Below, piece after piece: positions 1-9,180 of a DNA stretch of 64,000 nt (within the stretch, counting starts at the first letter, position 1; the number at the start of each line of letters is the position of its first letter). A program made the translations under genes and the position numbers. The DNA is taken from positions 859,501 to 923,500 of the forward strand of contig CAUEEP010000740.1 of the NCBI GenBank assembly GCA_958450365.1. The letters are read 5' to 3'. Origin of the DNA: Mesorhabditis belari. Its lineage: Eukaryota; Nematoda; Chromadorea; Rhabditida; Rhabditidae. The notes beneath the pieces are model-generated. The model worked only from the letters and a program-made list of their open reading frames with translations, ran no database searches and was not told the origin of the DNA.

Positions 1-404
1 AAGCAAGCTAAATTTATCGATAAAGATTCGATTCTATTTTGGAAGAGTTTTGTGGCGAAATCTTAACCACATAACAGATAAGGAAAAAGGGGAATTCTTT
101 CGAAATACGTCCAATTTAATGAGGAGTTCAATAGTACACATGTACTCTTTTGGATATAGGAAATGAGTGGAAAATACTGTAAAGATAGACATTACTGGTA
201 CTGTAATTTCTGTAAAAGAAATACAGTATTACGGTAGTGAAACGAAAAAACAAAAAACAATCTTGTCAGGTGTCGAACAAATGGATCCACGAGCGCGGCC
301 AAGAATTCACTCGTCCCTGTGGATTGGATGAAGATGTTTATGAACGTTTCGTTGGAGATCTTTCACCCATGCATCGACCAATCTAGATCAGCTTTGATAA
401 TAAA
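1..404 (+). CDS. 3' end of an unrecognised protein-coding gene (partial)
   Basis: The left edge opens in a coding-like frame (bases 1-63, stop at 64-66). A second coding-like exon runs 270-386 after a TTGTCAG acceptor, encodes a charged stretch including KWIHERGQEF and DEDVYERFVGDL, and ends in TAG. A canonical AATAAA follows at 399-404. If a GT at about base 52 is used as donor, the first exon joins 270 in frame; without splicing it ends at 64, so two 3' ends are possible. The family is not recognised because too little of the protein is inside the window. The exon call rests on reading frame, acceptor and poly(A) signal together. Confidence 0.45.
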
Positions 405-639
405 CTTTGTTTCATGATTTTTCTTTTTTCAAATGCTTCCTTGTTGTTTTTCTTTTCGGGAGATGATATTTAAATTATGAAAAGTGTTGGTTCAAACTTT
501 TTTCTGTTTTCGGGTCTCACAAAACTTGTCGCTTCTTTTTGAATTCGTGCCTTCTAATGTATGAAATATTATTATCTTGTTTTTTTTGTTAATGCCAAAT
601 AAAATATTGAAGAAGAAGGAATTCGACTATAGCTTTCAA

Positions 640-2390
640 ACTTCGAACTTCGACTCAAATTTTTCTTCTATTGGCGGTGATTGGTGTGGCGGTGGCTGTG
701 CAATGCTACGTTGGACAACAGACTTTATCCAATAGAAATAACGGCTTCTCACAAGGAGTCCAAGGAAACACTTTTGGAATGTCTGTTCGTAAGTTTTAAA
801 GAGTTTAGCAGAAGTTAACTTTTGAGGAATCAGCTAAGTACAGTCCAAGTAACAGCTCCCTTGTAAGTCATCGTCTTTTACACTTGGCTAGGTGATAAAG
901 TGATAGATATTTCGTAGATTTTGAGGAATTTCTAGATACAATTACCATTGCACAGTAATCTCGATGTAACCAATTTGCACTAATTCTAATTCCAGGCGAT
1001 TGTGGCCCAAATGTGCGCATGTGCTTTAAATCGTACGTGAGACGAAACAATAATGGAGACGATTCACATACGGAGACTCGTGACTGTGGAGATCCAAACT
1101 CGGGACGATGCTTCCAGGTTGGCACATTACGAAAAACCTACCATAAATCCTCTAATAAAACCCCATCCCCTCGTACAGTCGTGTAGTCTAACTTCTTTTT
1201 AGAAAACCATTCTTTTCTCAGCCCCTAGATTTTTCCCAACTATACTTTTGGTATCAAAAAATACTAGATTTCAGGGGCTATCATTTGACACCATAAAACG
1301 CACTGTAGCTTAAAGCAACGCGGAGAATGGGACGTTTAAAGTTGGACTACGCGACTGTACGTCTGTCATTATGGGGGCGTAGATTACCAGCTGCAAAACC
1401 CGCCTAGCTGCGGGTTTTAGGGCATTGGCGTGTGAGGCGGGTCTCTGTCTCTGTGGCGCAGTCAGGAGCGCGCTTGTCTACGGCTCACGTGGCCCGGGTT
1501 CGACCCCCGTGATGCCACTAAATTTGGGTTTTCTCAATTTTTTATTTTAAATAGCGCAACTAAAATAAATTTTAAGGTTTTCTAAAGAACTTTTAGCTTT
1601 ATTGGTCAAAACACGGCCGAGAAAATGCCCGTACAGACAGACAGACACTGCTCTTTATATAGTAGATTTACGATATGCCCTATTTTTGAGTAGGAAAAGC
1701 TGATGAGTACGATACTATAGAAACTATAGAAACTATAGATACTACATATACGGATACTATAGAAAAGCTATAACATTTTCCCTGAGTTTTTGCCTAACTT
1801 GACCCTTCTAGAACTTTAAACTTTTTTTAGCCCACTTTTTAGAACACAGGTTGCACGGGTGATTGGCAGAGTCAGCAATGTTGTTGCGCTGGGGATCTAT
1901 GCAATTCATAGAACAAGTCTGAGGTGAGATTGCGTCCATGCTTTCACTTTTTTTTCGATTCAGTTTTGGCGTTAGCTTTTTTGGTTTCTGTAAAGTGCTT
2001 GGACGCAATTCTCTCAATAGTTGTGCAGAGCCGAATTTGCTTTATGTGTTTGCAAACCCACAAGCTTTAGCGCACGCAATCGATTTTTGCTGCTCATGAA
2101 TGGTGGCCAAGGGGCTAGCACGCTTGGTTAATGTTCCAAAGGTTAGGGTTCGGTTCCGGCTAAAAAAAGCTTGGTCTTTTTTTGATCTTAATTGCTTCAA
2201 AGATTGGAGTTCAAAAAGTTTGAGCTTTTTTGAAACTTCTTAACTCTTGAATTTCTAGGATACGGGCTGCTCGGGACCAGGCTCGAACAAAGTATGCTGT
2301 TGTGCGGGAGATCTCTGCAATTCCTCTCCAAAAACCGCAGCCGCCTTCACTCTCATCTCGATTTTCGTCGCTCGAATTTTCTGTTTCTAA
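640..2390 (+). CDS. Ly6/uPAR-like (ET-module) small secreted or GPI-anchored protein with two alternative last exons
   Basis: Exon ~640-788 encodes a hydrophobic signal-like stretch (LLLAVIGVAVAV) followed by QCYVG, the usual start of a mature Ly6 domain. It splices in frame to 996-1117 (DCGPNVRMCFKS..., a run of charged residues, then DCGDPNSGRCFQ). Two downstream exons both fit phase 0 and both begin with a [DN]TGC motif and end with CCCAGDLCNS: 1843-1911, which stops immediately (TAG), and 2259-2390, which adds a hydrophobic tail of about 20 residues typical of a GPI-attachment signal. The cysteine spacing and CCxxxxxCN ending are those of nematode Ly6/ET-module surface proteins. No initiator ATG is visible in the first exon's frame, so a 5' exon is missing from this call. 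The role of these proteins is generally at the cell surface; the ligand cannot be inferred. Confidence 0.7.
1128..1382. mobile_element. Degenerate MITE related to the copy at 59.06-59.33 kb
   Basis: This intronic stretch of the Ly6 gene shares ordered blocks with the element at 59,063-59,325: a left end with CTAATA-ACCCCATCCCC, a central block around 'ggtatcaaaaaata', and a right block with 'actacgcgactgtacg' followed by 'cattatgggggcg'. Ends are eroded, so only homology with the better preserved copy identifies it. Confidence 0.4.
1452..1520 (+). repeat. tRNA-Arg-like sequence (decayed tRNA or SINE head)
   Basis: The sequence has a good internal A box (TGGCGCAGTCAGG) and B box (GGTTCGACCCC) at tRNA spacing, and a loop reading CTACGGC that would place an ACG (Arg) anticodon. 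The seven bases 5' of the A box do not pair with the bases 3' of the T arm and the anticodon stem has mismatches. I therefore call it a tRNA-derived repeat or pseudogene, not a functional tRNA. It lies in the large intron of the Ly6 gene, between the shared exon and the two alternative last exons. Confidence 0.45.
2108..2164 (+). repeat. tRNA-like sequence between the two alternative Ly6 last exons
   Basis: An A-box-like segment (TGGCCAAGGGGCTAGC), a possible anticodon hairpin (TTGG...CCAA) and a B box (GGGTTCGGTTCC) occur in order, followed by an A run. The acceptor stem is not closed, so this is more likely a tRNA-derived repeat than a gene. It sits in the spacer between exons 1843-1911 and 2259-2390. 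Confidence 0.3.
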
Positions 2391-2399
2391 CCTCATTGT

Positions 2400-3150
2400 G
2401 ATTTCCCATGTAAATATATTGCCAACTACTTTTTATATGTTTACAGAGATCATCAAGACATCAAGACAAGCGAGTTGTCAACAGAAATCGGCTTCTCTCA
2501 AAAGAGAGCCAAATTACATCTTTATCACTTATTTTTGATGCCAAATTCTTTAGCTTTTCGATTTTTCTCCGGGAAATCATGTGCTCGAGAAACACAGGGT
2601 TTTTCTGTATACATAAACTCTCAAATGATGCTGAATCTCTACGTTTAGACTCTCTAGACTATTTGATCAACCGAAAGCTTTATTTCTTCAAGAGATCATA
2701 ACTCGTGAATCATTAAGAATTGAAAAAGTTTAAGGTTAAAAATCTTAAATAGCTTTATCCGGGGTAAATAGTTGATGTTTTCGATCGGCGAGCTTCGTCG
2801 GTTTCTTCTCGATCGGCGATTCGTTCGCCTTGTTTCTCTTCGATCTTGTGGCGGTCGATGGAGCGACGTCGGGATGCTCTGAATACAAAAATTTGCATTC
2901 AAGTATCAATTTGCGTATCTAGCTATGTAGATTTATAAGTCATTTTCTCGCCGTCTCACTTTGTTTCCGCTCGATTTCTTTTCGCCGAGCCTTTCTCCTT
3001 TTCAATTCCCCTTCGCCGATAATCGTTTGCTCTAAAAGGTGCGAATTTTTACCGTAATCTCGAAAAATTTGGTCACGGCAAACAACGACACGATTATCCA
3101 ATCATTTAAGGTTTTATTAAACAATCTAAACAATGGAATTTGGATCTATT
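2400..3150. other. Intergenic or unassigned, no convincing gene
   Basis: Mostly AT-rich sequence with short direct repeats of CGATCGGCGA around 2,783-2,820. A short ATG-led frame at 2,777 ends after about 35 codons and resembles no family. This is where the missing 5' part of the USO1 gene would have to lie, yet no armadillo-repeat coding sequence is seen. Confidence 0.5.
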
Positions 3151-3154
3151 TTAG

Positions 3155-4294
3155 GATTTGATCAAACGGCAAGATGAAGAGATTTCAGTGCTGAAGACTG
3201 ATTACAAAAGAACCCGCGAAGAGCTTGAAGGATTAAAAGCTCAACAGGTTTGTTACTTGACACATAAACAAAGTTTTTGTAATTCTTGATTGCACTGGTT
3301 TTTTGACTACGTATTGATTTTAGGCGTCTGCTTCTGCGCTCAAACAAGAACTGGAGGATGCTAGAGCGCAGCTAGAAATCGCCAATCAGAAAACTACAAA
3401 TAACGAGCAACTTGAACATCAAATCACCCATCTGAGAAAGTAAACTTTTAGATAAGTTACTGGTGGCATATTGCTTCACTTTTAGTATCAATCAACAATG
3501 GGTAGCAGAAGTAGAGAAGTACAAGCAATGGGCTCAGCAATGGCAATCTTTCCAAGTTTCGCAGGTGCATTTAATGGTTTTTTATTGTTTATTTGTTTCT
3601 TTCTAGATGCCAAATGGTGGAATTGATGCTGGCCTACAACAACTGCAGGCTCAAATTACCGAATTGGAACAACAACTCGGTTATGGATGGCAAGCTTATG
3701 AGGCGCAAAGTCAACAAGTATTTTTTTTTCTTGAGTGGTGATTTAAGACAAATAGAAAGTCATTATTGTCATTACAAAAACATTTAGATTCAACAACAAA
3801 TTACTTCTACACAAGGCTGGAAACAGAGAACAGAGGTAAGCAAAATCTTGAAAATGTGTGAACAATGTTCATTTAGGAACTGGAACAGGCTTACAACCAA
3901 TTACGTGCAGAAATGGAACAATTGAAGGTATTAATGTATTCCCATTCGATTCTAGGTGTAATTTTTAGACTAACTTTGCAAATGGTCCTCATAATCCAGT
4001 TGTTAACGGGCACACTACTGATGCAAAGGTTGATAAATTTTATATTAAAGTGCATTCTTTTCGTTTTAGACTGAAGATGAACTTCGGCGAATAAAAGACG
4101 AACAAGAGGATTTACTCGTCCTTTTAGCCGATCAGCATAATAAGCTTTCATCATACAGGTAGATTTTTTATTTTGGGTATATTGCTAGAAACAAAGCGGC
4201 CACTTTTTAAAATACTCGACCAAACACGTTTCTTTTTAGGAAACGCCTGAAAGCGCTGGGACAAGTGGTTTCTGAAGACGAAGACGAAGAATAG
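3155..4294 (+). CDS. uso-1: USO1/p115 vesicle-tethering factor, C-terminal coiled coil and acidic tail only
   Basis: About nine short exons, each flanked by a TTTTAG or TTTAG acceptor, encode roughly 240 residues of Q/E-rich coiled coil followed by the family's diagnostic segment EQEDLLVLLADQ, a short basic helix, and an acidic terminus SEDEDEE. In p115/USO1 the coiled coil tethers COPI/COPII vesicles at the ER-Golgi interface and the acidic tail binds golgins. Full-length USO1 is about 940-960 residues with an N-terminal armadillo head. None of that head is visible upstream; the Ly6 gene on the same strand lies there instead. The first exon (3155) has an acceptor but no usable ATG, so this is either a truncated copy, a misassembly, or the 3' end of a gene whose start is elsewhere. 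Confidence 0.8.
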
Positions 4295-4808
4295 TCAGAA
4301 ATCTATAAGATTTTCTATAACTTTTAAAACGTAGCTATACTGCCATCGCAATTCCTGTAATATCAATCAATTAACTTATTGGCATGGGCCGCCTTTTTAA
4401 TAGTTTCTATTATTTATCCTTTCTAGTGCATGTCGTTTTTAGGATAATTTCTCTTTCTGTTTATATATGTTAAAACTGTGATAAACATCTGGGCAACTTC
4501 TCGCCCATTTCTAGTGACTATCTTTCTTGGATTGTGTTCATTCACGATATGGGTTTTAATAAAAGTGAGTTTCGGTTGTGAAAAGCAAATATGTTTGGAA
4601 CATATGTTCAAAAGGATAATCTTGTTCCCTGGGTATCTTTGGGATCTGGAGGACGACAAGAATTTCTTCGAGAAGGGGGAATCGGACCGGCCACTGGTAT
4701 CATGGCGATCACGCGTTTGTCGCCCCAGATAACATTTCTGGAAATTTAACCTTTTCTTTGGTACTTCTAAATCTGATGGCACATTTTTCTCTTTTCTCCA
4801 TATTAAAC

Positions 4809-5602
4809 TCACTTTTGAAAGGTAAAAAAGAAGACCACATTGGCTCCATTCCATAAAGGCCAAAGGAAATTCTCAAGAAAGAGATTAGTGTATGTTTCAG
4901 GCACCTAAATACCGAATATTGAGCTTTATTCGATCGTATCTCACTAAATCATAGATCCACGTCCACTCAACGGAGACGAATATTGTGTAAAGACAGAAAC
5001 AAAACGTCTAAATTTGCATATAGGCCCTATGTCCTATTGTGGTTGAGACTCCTTACCTGTAAAGCCCATCGAATATCATTTTGACGATTGATTTTCTTCT
5101 GAATAGGAATATTTACTGATGAGATCACTGACAACTCACATTTTTCATCAAAAACGTGAAAATGGCAATGTACATGAAGAGGCAAATCACTGTCAACGCG
5201 GGTGTTCCGTAATTATCGAAATCATTGAAGAGATCGGTCAATGGGAGACCGTCCGCGTAAACCCAACTAGAAACACGTTTAATCTGATTTCAATTTTTGA
5301 AATTCATTTCGAAATTGAAAAACATACCCGAATTCGGTCAAGTATTGAGCATTCCATCCGATAAGATGCACAAAGAGAACGATCACAAAAATAGACAAAT
5401 TTCCGGCTAATACAACCTGAAAATTGATGATTGATCATTGATTGATTCACTGAATCATTGCAAAGCTCACAATAAATGCTCGATTCGTTGTGACAATTTG
5501 GCTGATCGTTGGGAAAAGAATGACAATGAAACGATATAGTGTTACAGTGAACATCGACGTCATCATAATGTACCAACCGGCTGCGAGAATTGCGCCCGCT
5601 AT
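4809..5602 (-). pseudogene. Nematode chemoreceptor-type GPCR (serpentine), 5' end removed by retroelement
   Basis: Reading right to left, in-frame exons at about 5602-5470, 5410-5326, 5284-5147, 5116-5075, 5000-4940 and 4866-4809 encode several hydrophobic membrane helices (IAGAILAAGWYIMMTSMFTV; LAGNLSIFVIVLFVHLIGW; LTVICLFMYIAIFTFLM) and a last helix WPLWNGANVVFFFTF. The arrangement, with cytoplasmic basic residues after a helix (FLMKNKKINRQND), fits the nematode srx/srw-like receptor superfamily. The first one or two helices are absent: 38 bp upstream of exon 5602 a BEL/Pao fragment begins, and beyond it comes the 3' end of rpn-7. The gene is therefore probably broken. The exact chemoreceptor subfamily is uncertain. 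Confidence 0.65.
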
Positions 5603-5640
5603 CTGCAAAGGGAGTGATTTGATTAGGTTAGAAAGTTTAG

Positions 5641-6026
5641 GCTTCTTCTAGGATTTCTTGTTCCAATTGTTTTTGAAATTCATCATTATATTTTGCCAAT
5701 AATTCTGGGTTTCCTTTGAGTTGCTTGATGAGGCTATGCAAGTATTGCATTGCAAGCTTGAAATTATCTTCAATTTCAATTAGGTTTTTTCTCTACCCAA
5801 GGAAATTTTACATGAATTTTTCCATTGACGAGTTGGACCTCTTCTTTAAATTTTGTCATAACTTCTTGTTGCTCCTTTTCTGAAGCTGCCGCTTCTGGGG
5901 AATCAGTGATTTCCATTCTTTCTAGATCCCAAAAATTTTCCTCTGTTATGTTGCCGATAGCTGTGGAAATGTTGGTAATGTTCTTGACTTTTTTGTTTAA
6001 GTACAAATCTAGCTCTCCGCAATCTA
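5641..6026 (-). mobile_element. BEL/Pao pol fragment, inverted part
   Basis: On the minus strand this stretch encodes the segment just upstream of the reverse transcriptase in BEL/Pao polyproteins (an FWDLE...I-D-SP motif, then a hydrophobic VxFPW-type element). A one-base shift in an A run near 5,790 separates it from the following residues. The next residues, 5641-5736 read in reverse, are the same 96 bp that opens the plus-strand part at 6025. The fragment has no LTR, gag or protease visible and abuts the GPCR remnant. Confidence 0.7.
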
Positions 6027-6120
6027 GCCTCATCAAGCAACTCAAAGGAAACCCAGAATTATTGGCAAAATATAATGATGAATTTCAAAAACAATTGGAG
6101 CAAGAAATCCTAGAAGAAGC
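5641..6120. repeat. 96-bp inverted repeat joining the two halves of the BEL/Pao fragment
   Basis: Arm 5641-5736 is the reverse complement of arm 6025-6120 with a single mismatch that I can see; about 290 bp of retroelement sequence lies between. Both arms encode the same stretch of the polyprotein, so the structure is an inversion with duplicated breakpoint sequence and not a terminal repeat. Confidence 0.9.
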
Positions 6121-7506
6121 ACCAACGAAAATTGAAGGCCCAATAAGCTTTTATATACCACATCAAGCGGTAATAAAAGAAGTTTCGAGGACCACTAAAT
6201 TAAGAATTGTTTTGAATGCAAGTGCGAGCATGAAAGGGCAGAAATCACTGAACCAAATCATGCATCAAGGCCCGTCATTGATCCCAAACATGATCGGAAT
6301 CTTGATAAGATTGAGAACATTTCCAATATTGCTTACAGCCGATGTAGAGAAAGCATATCATCAAGTTCACCTACAAAGTTCCGAAAAAGATGCAGTTCGC
6401 ATATTGTGGTTGAAAGATTACAAACAACCCGTCTCCTTCCAAAATTTGAAAGTCTTAAGATATACAAGGACACCATTCGGTGTTAAAGCCAGTGCTTTCC
6501 CACTCACAATGTCGATACTACACATGTTAGAACAAAATTATCCTGAACTGAAGGATGAAGTTGCCGAAAATATGTACGTCGACAATCTTTTGTCGGCGCA
6601 CATAGCGAGCAAGAAGCTATTCAAAAATATAAGACATACAAGGATGTCTTTAGGAAAATGAAGATGAACATTCGAGAATTCACTAGCAACAACAAAATTG
6701 TGCTAAACTTGATTGAAAAGGAAGATAAAATTGTGGAAAGCTCACTAAAACCGCTAGGAATGACTTGGGACAGCGACAAAGATACTTTATCGCAAACCAC
6801 CCAAATTAAGGCGGAGCGACCGTTAACCAAAAGGAAAATAATTCAAGCTATTGCAACGAATTAAGATCCATTGGGAATCGCTACCCCATTGCTGATTGAG
6901 GCTAAAAGTTTTTATCAAAGCTTGTGGTCGATCAAAGACTTAAAATGGGATCACCAACTACCCGAAAAACAGAGTGAGCAATGGGAAGAGATTGAAAGCA
7001 AGTTCGGTAAAGAAACAAGCATCACAACCCCAAGGTTCATCCTTAGGACACAAAAAAGAGACTACACACGAATAGTGATATTCGCTGATGCATCGGTAAA
7101 AGCTTACGCAATTGTCGCGTACCTGCAAACAAAAATTGAAGAAAGATTTGAGTCATCGATAATCTTTGCAAAGAATCGGTTGAACCCTACTAAAGTCATT
7201 CCCACAATCCCAAAGATGGAATTGTTAGCCCTAGAATGCGCTCATAAGCAGGCTCAATACCTATTGAACGAAATAAAATTAAAGATTGATGAAATCATTA
7301 TTTGCGGAGATTCAGAAGTGGCACTGAAATGGGTCACTCAAGAAAAAACAAGGGATAAGGCAGGAAAATTTGTGCAGAGCCGTACAAACAAAATTGCTCA
7401 GATTCAAGAAGAATTAAAGGCATCAAAAATCTCAGTAAAGTTGTTTCATGTCCCTGAAAAGTTAAACCCAGCCGACTACGGCACAAAAGGAATTACATTA
7501 CGTTGA
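6025..7506 (+). mobile_element. BEL/Pao pol fragment: reverse transcriptase and RNase H, degraded
   Basis: The plus strand encodes reverse transcriptase motifs in order: a RIVLNASA box, the catalytic LTADVEKAYHQV, RILW, the FGVKASAF block and a YVDN box (the usual form is YVDD). After a frameshift near 6,600 come the connection region, a stop codon at 6862-6864, and an RNase H-like domain (FADAS, KMELLALE, CGDSEVALKW, NPADYGTKG). The fragment stops soon after, with no integrase and no LTRs, and is followed by the 3' end of rpn-7. The frameshifts, the internal stop and the altered catalytic box mark it as a dead copy. Confidence 0.85.
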
Positions 7507-7666
7507 CCCAATTCGCTGAGACGCCAGCATCTGAAAATTTATTTATTGACAAAACCGCACATTCAAAAAAGATCATCACAAAAAATTAAAGTACCAGATC
7601 AGATAATATCTCAAGGAATAAATAACACATGAGAAAAAAGAGTAAGACAAAATTTGTTGGTTTGTT

Positions 7667-8938
7667 TTAAAGAAGAACCCGTGACAACTTTTGCATTTGA
7701 CTGGCGACCAAATCCCCATCTCGAATGACCACTTTAAACAAGCGATTCTTTGTGTCCGGGTGGTGCATGTGGATGACTCCTTGCACAGCGTCGATTCGAC
7801 AAGGCACTTGTCCAGCGGCAACAAGGCGGTGCAACTCTTTGTCCAGAAATTCCACTGACACACCGAAATCCTTGGCCATCATGTCCAAACGAACTGTCTT
7901 GTAGGGAGTCAAAAATTGGAGATAAGCCTTGAGGCGCATTCCACGGCTGTAGTAGTTGTAATGGGGGAAGAAGTATCTGTCGAACTTCAACCTCTCCGAC
8001 TCCAAAGTTGCCAAATTGTGGAAGAACTTCTCGTAGTGACAATCGTAGTACGAGTTGAGGTAGTCGCGCATCATGACGAGCTGTCCCTTTTCTCCGCCAC
8101 CGGTCAGCTGCTCCTGCACCTCGTTGCTTTTGATGACTTTTGAGCGCAAATCGGGACGCTCCAGTGCCAGCACACATGTGGTAATCGTGTAGAAGACCAA
8201 TTGTTCATAGCTCAGCAACTCGTAGCTTCCAAAAGTCGGCACAGCTTCGAGAAACAAAGCCGCGGCACCGGAGAAGTCTCGAATCGACATCTTGTAGAGG
8301 GCTTCGTACGATCGCAAACGATTCTTACGTTCCCAATCACCGCCCTGTTCCATCAGCTCCTTGGCCCTGGTGACATAGTTGTTCATCAGTTGATGCTCCA
8401 GAAAGAACAGTCCAACACGAATCATATTGAACACCAAACCGATCTTGTACCCAACGCCAACGGTCTTCTCGAAAGTGCTCGTGAAAGCTTTCAGGGCGTT
8501 TTCCTTGTCTCCGATTTGACAGAAATACTCGTACTTCTTTAGCCAAGCCTGTCGCACCTCACTTTCACCCATGTTCTTCTCGGCTTTCTCGGCAATCTCC
8601 GCATCAAAGGCCTCGATTTTCTCTTGATTCTTCGCCGTCATGGAATCGTATAGAGCCTTGTCGAATGGCAGTTTCACCTCCTCGGCCAACAACTTGTAGA
8701 ATGGGGCCATGTCGTTGGCTTTAATCTCGATCATCAATTGCTCGAGGTTGGTGGCCTTGAGAGTTGGATCCAATTCAGGGTGATTGACGAGGAAGCGCAG
8801 TTGAGCGATCTCCAGGTTGGGCGATTTTGAAATCACCTAAAATCATTCAAATATTATTCAAAGATTTTCAAATTTTACCTCCTTATCGTAATTTCCATCG
8901 TCAACCTTCTTTGGCGCTTTCTTGTCGTCGCTTGGCAT
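7667..8938 (-). CDS. rpn-7: 26S proteasome regulatory subunit RPN7/PSMD6
   Basis: Two exons: 8938-8879 (MPSDDKKAPKKVDDGNYDKE) and 8836-7667, joined over a 42-nt intron ending TTTTAG. The 409-residue product matches the length of nematode RPN7. It has the N-terminal helical repeats (LRFLVNHPELD, ANDMAPFYKLLAEE), the central tetratricopeptide-like segment, and the C-terminal PCI domain ending in LHRLVAAGQVPCRIDAVQGV and MQKLSR. RPN7 is part of the lid of the 19S regulatory particle, next to the deubiquitinase, and helps join lid to base. The frame is intact. The VPS13-type fragment lies about 240 bp upstream on the same strand, a spacing compatible with a nematode operon. The 3' side abuts retroelement debris. 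Confidence 0.95.
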
Positions 8939-9180
8939 TTTGTCAGAATACTAAAAGGTGACATTAGATTCTGAGGCATTTGAAGTTTTAATTAATTGAA
9001 ACGCAAAAAATATCCGATCGCCAGGAACGAACTAAAAAACGGATTAAAAAGTTAAGCAAAACGTTTATTCATTCATACAACAAGAAAAAGAAAGTACAAA
9101 CAAAATAACAAATACCCGTAAAAATACACTAATCTACAACAGGAGTAAACCTCAAGCTATCAATATTTCATCGCCACCGA

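Noticed and set aside
1452..1520. Functional tRNA-Arg gene
   Set aside because: A and B boxes are good, but the acceptor stem does not pair and the anticodon stem has mismatches.
4423..4863. Minus-strand open frame of about 146 codons
   Set aside because: It overlaps the last exon of the GPCR remnant, has no recognisable domain, and does not match the receptor's frame except in part; likely chance.
5641..6120. The 96-bp inverted repeat as retroelement LTRs or TIRs
   Set aside because: Both arms are coding pol sequence, in opposite orientation and internal to the element.
7734..8177. Minus-strand second-frame open reading frame inside rpn-7
   Set aside because: It lies wholly within the well-supported rpn-7 coding exon.
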